Origin: Cyclaneusma minus
Taxonomy: Eukaryota; Ascomycota; Leotiomycetes; Marthamycetales; Marthamycetaceae
NCBI GenBank assembly: GCA_037179335.1
Contig: JAKZHN010000002.1
Span: 434,001 to 498,000 of the forward strand
DNA length: 64,000 bases
Reading direction: 5' to 3'
Shown: piece by piece, positions 56,282 through 64,000 of the stretch
How positions within the stretch are numbered: position 1 is the first letter of the stretch
How the letters are laid out: each line of letters opens with the position of its first letter
Translations under genes and position numbers: made by a program
Notes under the pieces: model-generated
Seen by the model: only the letters and a program-made list of their open reading frames with translations
The model's database searches: none
Told to the model about the DNA's origin: nothing

Positions 56282-59200
56282 TCAGTCCGTGAGATCGATA
56301 GCCATCTGGTCAGAAGCGCCCTCGCTGTTCGCCAGACTTGCGTTCTGGGAATGAGCCCAAGGAAGCTCACAGTCCGCCATCTCAGTGCAAGTGAGATGCC
56401 CAAAGCCGAACACATCCGGGTCGAGCATGCTGTTGTTGGTGGCAATGGCCTGGACCATGTTCTGGGCATATTCCTTCAGCATGCGAAGGTCCATTGCCGC
56501 GTCCTTCCATTGGAACTTCTCGATCTTGGCAGGATCGTACGGGACATTTGCAGTAGCACTGGAGCTGCCAGTCTTGGGGTCGTTGGCGGAGGTCTCGGCC
56601 ATGGGATCGATTCCATTGGAGACAGCGGAGTCAAGAGTTGTAGCTTGCGTGGAAGCAGCCTTGGTGGCTTGGGGACTGGAAGTCATATCGTGGGACGGGT
56701 TAGAGGCGGACGTAGTGCTGCCATCGGTGGGAATGGCGAGAGCAGCAGCTGTTTCAGGAGCAGCTTGATCGGTGTTTGCGTCATCCACATGGTTTCCCGC
56801 CATCTCAGCCATCTGGACGTCAGGAGCTTCCTCGGCGGCAGTTGACGTAGAAGCGCCAGGGATGACACCTTCCATCGCAGTACCGTTTGCAAGCTTTGGC
56901 GAAAGAGCTTCGGCCTGCGGAGCCCGCACGGTAAGAGCAGACTCAGCCTCGGGGGGACCCGGGCTAGCTGACGGAGTCTGCATCCAGATCGCGCCAGCCT
57001 CATAGTTCCGAAACAACGGAAACTTCTGGACGGCCAACTGAACGACCTCAAGAGGGAGATAGGCGTCGCCACCCTTGGCCAGCATTCGATACAGCGTGCC
57101 GACGCTGAGCTGGTGTCCGACAAGGCGAAGGTTGCCGATGAACCAGTCGCGCCACATCTGAATGATTACCCAAGTCTCGAAATCACCCGTATCGTAGCCG
57201 CTGATGGTGTGAAGAGACACATCCTTGCCATGCACTAAGAGGCCGTTGAGGGAGAGCAATTGGTTGATTCGGAGTCTGTTCAGCTCAATGCTGTGCCATT
57301 TGCTGTACAGAAGGTTCTTGAGGTCGTTGCTCACTCCATCGAATGCATCGGTAGCGAGGAATTCGTAACTGCATCTGGGAGCAAGATGAATAACTGCTTC
57401 CGTGAAGATGGGGGTTGATTCAATCTTGGTGGCGAGTTTGAGCCAGCGGATGGGCGAACACAGGACTTCAGCGTAAACCAAGCGACCGTGAGCTAGAAGC
57501 GCGTCCCGAATATGAGGCCGGACAACTTCAAGGGACGAGTGGTATTCGGCTACCTCCACGAGCAGCTCGCATTGTCCCAAGGCGCGTTCAATGTTCTTGG
57601 AGAACCTAGGAGCCTTCTTGTAGTAGATGTGCAGCAAATTGGCGTATGCCAGGACAACATTTGCAGGAGGTACGTTGTTAGAGACGGCCTGGACCTTGCG
57701 AGCATCGACGAGGTCAGCAAGGAGCTGCATACTCGGCTCATCAGCACCATCGGGTTGCGCTTCAGCAATAACGCGTTCGACGCCTTCCATAGGAACTGGC
57801 ACAGTAGCATCATCATGCTTTGTGACCAATGGTTCTCCTTGAGTAGGGCCGGCCACTTGTGGCATCTTCAAAGCCGTGACCTCAGATGCCTTGTCCACCT
57901 TGTCAGCTTGGACACTAGGCTGCGCAATTGGGGGCGAAGCGTCGACTTGGCCGTTGGCACCAGAGTCACGGTTCTGCATGGTAGCCAAGCCTTGGTGAAC
58001 TGCTTGGGTAAGAGCAGACGTCTGAGCGGAAGGCTCCACATGGGGTTGAGAAGAGGCCAGCAAGACAGATGGTTCTTGACCGTGAAGAGTATCTCCGGTC
58101 AAAAGAGGCGCAGTCTGGTCAGTGTTTGCTGGAGGTGTCATCTGACGGATCTCGTGGAGAGCACTCATCGCTTCTCCCTCGGCAGCCTGGGCAATAACTG
58201 CGTCTTGAGCAGCCTCGGCGTTCGCTTCCTCTTTGGCAGAACCCTCAGTGACAACGCCATCCATGGCATCCACGGCCGAAGCAGGCACAGTCTCAGAGCT
58301 CGCTGGGCCCTTTGTAGTTGAGGCTGCTTGACCTTCGGGGACTGAAAGCTCATCTGAGGCCGGGCCAGTCTTGGATTCAGCAGCTTCAGGGGCTTTGCTG
58401 GCTTGCCCGTCCTTGCCAGGAGCGACACTTGTGGCAACGACAATTCGTCCGCCGTTGGAGCTAGTCGAGGCATCAACAATGCTGTTGTCACCGAGACGAC
58501 TGGGAACCAGAGCCATGTTTGTTCTGTTAGGCACCAGAACCACATGATGCTCGTTGACGGGGGCTGGTGGGGGGTTCTCCATAGTGAGGGGCTTAGTGGA
58601 CAGTGTCAGCCGTGATTCATGAAACCCAATTCCTTGAAACGATATGAATGATGACTTACAACTCTCTCAAGAAGCCACATCCCCTTCTCTCCGTTGTACT
58701 GGAGCTCATAGCGAAACTTGACCTTAGTCTTCGCCGTCACCTTTGCGGCCTTGCGTGGGTCGGCTTCGATCACACTTTGCTTGTTCATTTCAGCGAACCA
58801 AGTAGAAGAATCTTCCAGCATGTTGCAGTGAAGCTTGAAATGGTTGATATCGCCACCAATGAGGGCAATGTAAATTGCCCCGTTCTCGTATCTGGGGAAT
58901 GAAAAGCCGGTGGGATGAGCCATGTATCTGGTCTTCGTCTGGACCTTGGCCAGTGCCTGAACGCGAGGTTCGCCCTCGTCGTCATTGCCGCCATCTTCGA
59001 CAACAACGACATCGTCTCCGCCACTTTGTTGCTGCTTCTTCTGTACGCTCGCGGGCGTCTTGGTCTTGGAGGGAGTCGGGAGCTGGGCGGCTGCACAAGA
59101 AGTCAGTATCCGAGTTGAGCCAACTGCTTGCGTCTTTCATCCATTTCGAACGTACCAGACTTGCCCTTGGGGGTCTCCACCTTCTTTGCTTGAGCAGTCG

Positions 59201-59661
59201 AGCGCGGCTTCTTGGCGACGTGGTCCGAAGACTGGTTGCCGGCGTCCGTGTAGTCGGCGTCCGGGTCATCGCCCGCACGTCTCTTGCTCTGTTGTTGAGT
59301 ATTACCGTTAGCTTCCAATGCACCAATGAACATCGGCTCGAGATTCAGAAAAGGTAAGCTGAAACATCATCGCAGGCCAAGCTTGCACTTGGACCACGAA
59401 CGAGTTTCACTGAGGGGACCGGACGCATAATGAGAAGGGGAGGGGTACTCGAAGCCTCGAGAAGATTGTGTCCAAGGAGCACGACGCGTGGCACTGGCCA
59501 ACGAGCAGATCTCAACCTAGGCAGCAAGCCAATGCTTGACCCAACGCGGGGTCCAAGAAGAAGCAGCAGCGCCACGTGACAGTGGGAGGCAAGAATGCCG
59601 TCGCACCAAGAGCGAGTGCGACGCGTTGAAGGGATGTTGCTCAACGTACCTTGCCTGGCAT
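56282..59661 (-). CDS. BTB/POZ-like nuclear protein with a long low-complexity insert (961 aa)
   Basis: Exons 59661-59650, 59288-59156, 59090-58660 and 58591-56282 join in frame. The first encodes only MPGK, and its 361-bp intron is long, so the start is the weakest part of the model. Residues 5-48 (SKRRAGDD...KKPRSTAQAKK) look like a nuclear localisation signal. At about 113-190, YENGAIYIALIGGDINHFKL then HCNMLEDSSTWFAEM resembles the first half of a BTB domain. About 195-480 is Ala/Pro/Glu/Thr-rich disordered sequence. At about 506-600, VVLAYANLLHIYYKKAPRFS, then ALGQCELLVEVAEYHSSLEV and PIFTEAVIHL, resembles the second half of fungal BTB proteins. Residues about 600-720 are conserved-looking, then comes another disordered stretch and the tail WAHSQNASLANSEGASDQMA. 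Partners are unknown; it is possibly a transcription or chromatin cofactor or Cul3 adaptor. Confidence 0.7.
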
Positions 59662-60077
59662 CTTGAAGATCTGCAGCTAGAAGAGCTGGTATTTGGTTTG
59701 GGTTAGATGGTAGAGATACCGAAGTGTCTCAAGCTAGGTTGTGCCGCGTCGTTGAGCGGATACTGAGCTTCGCTGCTGTGTCTGTCAGCTCTGACGCGAC
59801 GTGAGGGGCTCGAGCAGGTTGAGGCTCATGATCGAGGCTTACCTTTGGTACCGCGCGAGCTCGAGGTTGGTTGTGTAGAGAAGGAGGTCAAGGAGATGGT
59901 TGGAGAAGGCGACCGCAAGAGCTTTGTTGAAGCTGTCGCGGATGGGGTTGGTTGCGGATGCGGAGGGGAGGAAGAGGGAGGAGAGTCGGAGACGCGGGCG
60001 ACGCGACGGAGCTGCTATTTAAGCAGAGTGGTGGGAGATGAAGCTGGGAAGAAGCACGCTAACGTGCCGTCGAGGCT

Positions 60078-60348
60078 GTAGCCGAGGAGTAGTGGGGGTA
60101 TATCGGTCAGGATTGTCAAGGGGAGCTCGTGTCCAGCTTCGTCAGTATTAAGAGCGTTCGGGGCGACCGGGCGAGACAGGTCTGACCGAGTACTACGAAA
60201 GAGGAATCCTGTTGTAGCCGAGGACTAGTGGATGTATTTGGAGCGGGATGCTCAAAGGCACATCAATTCCAGCTTCGTCAGTATTCCAGTGTTCAGGAAG
60301 ACCGAACAGGACCGGTCTGACCGAGGACTATGGAAAAGAAATTCTTCC
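60078..60348. repeat. tandem duplication of about 136 bp
   Basis: Copies at 60078-60213 and 60214-60348 both begin GTAGCCGAGGA. They share CCAGCTTCGTCAGTATT and GGTCTGACCGAG at equivalent positions. The next bases, GTAGCC at 60349, start a third unit that is not continued. The copies are clearly diverged (roughly 70 percent similar by eye). Confidence 0.75.
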
Positions 60349-60417
60349 GTAGCCATCCATCAGCAGCTTGTCTTCAGTAGAGGAGACCGAGTCAAGCTAT
60401 CATCAGTGTGCATTCGG

Positions 60418-60540
60418 CAAAGAGAAAAAGGGGAAAGGGAGGAGAAAAGGGGTGAAAGGGGTAAAAGGGGTAAAAAGGAGGAAAGGCAAAAAAAGGGGGA
60501 AAGGCAAAAAAGAAAAAGAAGACAAAAGATAAAAAGGGGT
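60418..60540 (+). repeat. purine-rich tract
   Basis: About 120 bases consist almost only of A and G on the plus strand, with runs such as GAAAAGGGGTGAAAGGGG and AAAAAGGAGG. It may be able to form triplex or H-DNA. It lies about 760 bp upstream of the BTB gene start. Confidence 0.7.
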
Positions 60541-61142
60541 TAATACCAGAAAAGCCTACGATGTACCCCGTACATAAACCTCAATCCGCAACCAAAGTGG
60601 CAGAACCGCTTCAGGACAAACCACTTAATTGGAGGACGATTCGAGAACGAGGCCGACACATCCCTAATTACGCAACTCCCGTGAGCGCACGATCGAGGCT
60701 CAGGATTCGATTCCCGCCCAAAGCCGTCGACAAAAAGACCAAACCAGCGACATCGAGGTTTGTCTTCCCTAGCATCGGCTGGGATTTCTGTTTTGTCTTT
60801 TTGCTTCTCGGAACATTTCGTAACGAATACCCAGTATCCCATATTTTTAACCCCTTTGAAGCTTGATAGAGCGCTTTCAAGTTGTTATGCGAAGTTCAAC
60901 GGTAAAGCTAGAGCACGGCTATAGTGTCATCTTTTCAAGTTCGAGATTAGCCCAGGGTAACGGAGAAGTGTAGATTCAAAAGAAAAATGAAGAAAGGTCT
61001 CAAGGAGAAAGAAGGTGGCATTCGTCCTACCAATGCAGCAAATTCTCCCCCGAAACGCCAGATTTTGCCATCCTCTCCTGTAAACGCAAGCCTCGCGATG
61101 CATCAATCCCCGGGACGCCTTTCGAAAGCAAATATCCTGCGC

Positions 61143-62955
61143 TCAATCCTCATCATCGCTGTCATCATCCTCACTCGGCCTAATCTCCTTCGACATATAC
61201 GGCCCATCCAACTCATACCCCAACTTGCGATAATAACTCCTCACGCCCACCCCCGAAATAACACTGATCTTCTTACTCCCATGCTCCTCCCTCGCAATCC
61301 TCTCCGCCTCCTCCATCAGCAACGTCCCATACCCCTGATGCTGAAACTTCTTCGGATCCCTCGCATGCACCGGTACCGCCGTACCATAAACATGCAACTC
61401 CCTGACCAAACTAGTTTGCTGACCCGTCAACTCAGGCCTAAACGTGTATTTCTTGCTACACTTCCTCAATCGCAGCAAAGCAATTAGGATGTCTTGCTTG
61501 GGATCTTCGTAGGCTAAAAAGGTTTCCCAACCGCCGTTGGCAACGTAGTCGCGACGTACGAGCTCGACTTGGGATGGGCGGATTTTGTTCTTCACTTCGT
61601 TGACGCCCACTTCGCGGGTGCGGACGTCGCGGCAGGTCGTGCCGAAGTCTTTCATGCGAGAGAGGGCCAGTTCGCGGAGGTTACCATTCTCGACGCCGGA
61701 GGTGACGAGGGGCATGGGGATATCGCGCTGGACGCGGTAGATTCGCGTCCAGGGGGGAATCAAGGCGAGGATTCTGGCTACGATGTCGATTAGGGCGTTG
61801 GGAGTGTAGTTCTTGTAGCGCCCGGTTCGCCATAGTTCGTAAAGTCCTGTTCCTCGGATGACTAGAGTAGGGTAGATTTTGAGTCCGTCGGTGCGGAATG
61901 CTGGGTTCTCGAAATACTCGCGGAACTGGTCGAGGTCTCGCTCCATTCCGACGTTGGGTAGGTCGGGCATCATGTGACTGACGACTTTGAATCCAGCATC
62001 TTTTGATAAGCAAAAGGTCTCTGCAACGGCCGCTACTGTGTGGCCTCGATTTGTGTCTCGGGCAACGTCCTCGTAAAGAGACTGGACGCCAACTTCCAAT
62101 CTCGTGCATCCGTATCTCAACATAGCGCTGAGATGTGGTTGCAAGCAGTAATCCGGCCGTGTCTCGATGGTGATTCCAACACACTTGATATTGCTCATCT
62201 CCCCAGCCAGCACCGCCTCATCCACGTTATTCGTCTGGTATCCGCTCAAAGCATTGTGTAGTTGAGAAATAAAGCCATCACGATAGCTTTCGGGTAAGGA
62301 CATGAACGTGCCACCCATGATAATATACTCCACTTTGTCCACGCTGTGGCCCATAGATTTGATCTGCTCTACTCGGCCTCGTGCTTGTTCATAGGGGTCA
62401 TATCTCGCTCGGATGGCTCGCATAGAAGTTGGCTCGTAACCGGTATACGACTGCGTGGAATATTCAAAGTCCGAATCGGGGCCACCGGGACAGTAAACAC
62501 AAATGTTACCAGTATAGGCGATATGGGGACATCTATGGGGCTTGCACATTACGGCAACGACAGCAATTCCGGAAGAAGTACCTGTAGAATGGTTCAGCAA
62601 CGATCCATAGATTTAGAATACTGATATAAGGAACAAACATACGGATTGGCTTGGCTATTAATTTGGGAAGAATATATTTCTTGTAGTGCTCTGGAATAGC
62701 AGCAATGATAGCAGTCAGGGGCGGCGTGTTGGCCAGTTTGTACTTCTTGGACACCTTTGAGCGCAAGCCGTTCAGATTGACATCCTTCTTTGGCTTTGAT
62801 GGGTCCTGTGACGCCTCATATTCTTGGATCAAGGCGCTGGCTATTTCCGAACATGCGCGCATGAAGCGCTCATTCTCTGGGGGCATGTTGCGCTCTTCTT
62901 TCGACAGGAATCCTCTCTTGGTCTGGACCGGCATGGTCATGGTTTGAGTTGCCAT
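61143..62955 (-). CDS. Elongator catalytic subunit Elp3 (583 aa)
   Basis: Exons 62955-62643 and 62581-61143 join in phase 1 over a 61-bp intron (GTATGT...CTACAG). The length equals that of fungal Elp3. The radical-SAM iron-sulphur motif is CKPHRCPHIAYTGNICVYC with Cys117, Cys122, Cys132 and Cys135. It is preceded by RTSSGIAVVAVM and followed by PDSDFEYSTQSYTGYEPTSM. The GNAT domain is C-terminal (about 480-575), including VRELHVYGTAVPV and FQHQGYGTLLMEEAERIARE, and the protein ends in an acidic tail (EDDDSDDED). As part of the Elongator complex Elp3 modifies wobble uridine (cm5U) in cytosolic tRNAs using acetyl-CoA. All key residues are present. It is divergent from the succinyl-CoA ligase gene. 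Confidence 0.97.
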
Positions 62956-63324
62956 GGTGGCGGCCGGGGATGGGTTTGGCTTCTGTGACGGACGGTGGTC
63001 GGAATGAGGTTTGACGAGGTAGAGCTCGGCTTTGTCTCTGAAATCGGGCGGACTGGTCGATTTCTTAGTGGCGGTTCTGAAGTTGACGTTGTCGTGATGG
63101 TGAACATTAAATTTCGTGGTGGGGTCTAGATAAAAACGGGCCCAAGTCCTGATGCGGTTTAGCGCACCCGGCGCGGAAGCAATCGGTGCTTGTGACAGCT
63201 CCAGCTTTGATACGACCTCGAATTTCCTGAAACCTTGAAAGTGATCCCGTAAATCCCCATCCCTCCCCCTCCAGCTCGCCCATACCCCTCAGAATTTCTC
63301 AGCCTGCCATCAATTGTCCAGCTC
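62956..63324. promoter_or_regulatory. shared divergent promoter region of ELP3 and succinyl-CoA ligase
   Basis: 369 bp separate the two start codons. A pyrimidine-rich stretch (about 63258-63275) lies just before the ligase start. No specific operator is recognised. Confidence 0.5.
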
Positions 63325-64000
63325 ATGATGCAGGCCTTTACTCGTTGCGCGGCTCGTTCGGCCCTGCAGGCTTCGGCGCGCAGGGGATATGCTACCTCCT
63401 CTGCATATGCTTCAACTGGAAAGAACTTGCGCGTCGACAAGAACACCAAGGTCATTTACCAGGGCTTTACTGGAAAGCAGGGAACGTGAGTACATGTGCC
63501 ATTTAGTCTAGTACTCTAAATCCCCTGGCCAAGCTCGAAGCTAACATCCCGTCCCAGATTCCACGCGCAACAAGCTATCGAATACGGTATGTCTCTTCCT
63601 GAGAACCAACGGGAGACCGGACGGCTGATAAGAACACAAAAGGCACCAATGTTGTCGGAGGCACCAACCCCAAGAAGGCCGGCCAAACACATCTCGGTCT
63701 GCCCGTCTTTGCAAAGGTCGAGGATGCCGTGAGAGAGGCGGGTGCTACGGCTTCTGCTATCTTTGTCCCGTACGCTTTTACCCGGGTCCGCGATCGAGAA
63801 TACCTATATTGATGTTCGAAATAGTCCTCCGCTCGCTGCCGCCGGTATTGAGGAAGCTATTACTGCTGAGATCCCCCTGGTCGTGTGGTATGTCTCCCAG
63901 AAACCTTAGTAAACAGTTATCGCGAAGTACTGACTCGATGTTGAAGTATCACAGAGGGTATTCCTCAGCACGGTATGTCTCCTTTACCCAGCCCCCTTTT
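63325..64000 (+). CDS. succinyl-CoA ligase alpha subunit, mitochondrial (5' part; runs off window)
   Basis: Exons visible are 63325-63485, 63558-63586, 63643-63769, 63825-63887 and 63947-63972. They join in frame with short introns (53-72 bp). The last intron begins at 63973 and is open at the window edge. The N-terminus (MMQAFTRCAARSALQASARR) is a basic mitochondrial presequence. Then VIYQGFTGKQGTFHAQQAIE and GTNVVGGTNPKKAGQTHLGL are the CoA-binding domain with the Rossmann turn. FVPPPLAAAGIEEAITAEIP and CITEGIPQH continue the family pattern. The active-site His lies in the missing part. About 135 of roughly 330 residues are covered. It is the Krebs-cycle enzyme making succinate and nucleoside triphosphate from succinyl-CoA. 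A second in-frame ATG follows directly, so translation may start at either. Confidence 0.95.

Larger units (their letters stand above)
59662..61142. other. BTB gene promoter and spacer to ELP3
   Basis: Contains the BTB gene upstream region, a tandem duplication (60078-60348) and a purine tract (60418-60540). Several frames of 75-105 codons overlap on both strands with no domain. Confidence 0.4.

Noticed and set aside
56385..58321. Long plus-strand frames over the BTB gene
   Set aside because: Antisense shadows of the minus-strand coding sequence.
60650..60730. Possible tRNA (GGATTCGATTCCCGCC resembles a B box)
   Set aside because: No matching A box, anticodon arm or acceptor stem nearby.

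Overview
The window looks like nuclear DNA of a filamentous ascomycete (Pezizomycotina). Genes are broken by short introns (about 49-90 bp, GTRNGT...CTRAY...YAG). The recognisable proteins are typical of such fungi: a hybrid histidine kinase, a GT69/CAP59-type mannosyltransferase, a GH1 beta-glucosidase, F-box proteins and a BTB protein. A 10.5-kb AT-rich block resembles RIP-degraded transposon DNA. All spliced models were built by hand from splice signals and frame continuity and have not been checked against transcripts.

Layout. 1-4.6 kb holds gene debris: a small split reading frame with a tandemly duplicated intron-exon unit, a perfect hairpin, a fragment of a short-chain dehydrogenase, and one intact lysine-rich hypothetical gene (3947-4450). 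4.6-15.2 kb has ordinary composition but no convincing gene. 15.18-25.64 kb is the AT-rich island, with simple repeats and one possible Ty1/copia pol relic. 25.6-28.3 kb is gene-free leader or intergenic DNA.

28.3-64 kb is gene-dense. In order it holds: a 981-residue serine-rich orphan (+); a minisatellite; an F-box gene (-); a GT69 mannosyltransferase (+); a second F-box gene with a C-terminal acidic repeat (+); a ten-exon hybrid histidine kinase (-); a 2.4-kb gap with a 15-bp repeat of coding character; a GH1 beta-glucosidase (-); a GFA-type protein (-); a cyclin H/Ccl1-like TFIIH cyclin (-), divergent from a DUF7587-like gene (+); a BTB-type nuclear protein (-); ELP3 (-), divergent from the alpha subunit of succinyl-CoA ligase (+), which runs off the right end.

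The genes do not form an operon or an obvious metabolic cluster. Cyclin H (transcription, CDK activation) and ELP3 (wobble-uridine tRNA modification) are housekeeping. The histidine kinase is a phosphorelay sensor. The F-box proteins are probable SCF adaptors. The sharp contrast between a gene-poor, repeat-rich left part and a gene-dense right part fits a compartmentalised fungal genome. I found no clear new multi-gene system. The best leads are the duplicated intron-exon unit, a dispersed 23/26-bp minisatellite, the GpC-biased residue of the AT island, a broken 15-bp pentapeptide repeat, and a BTB fold apparently split by a long low-complexity insert.
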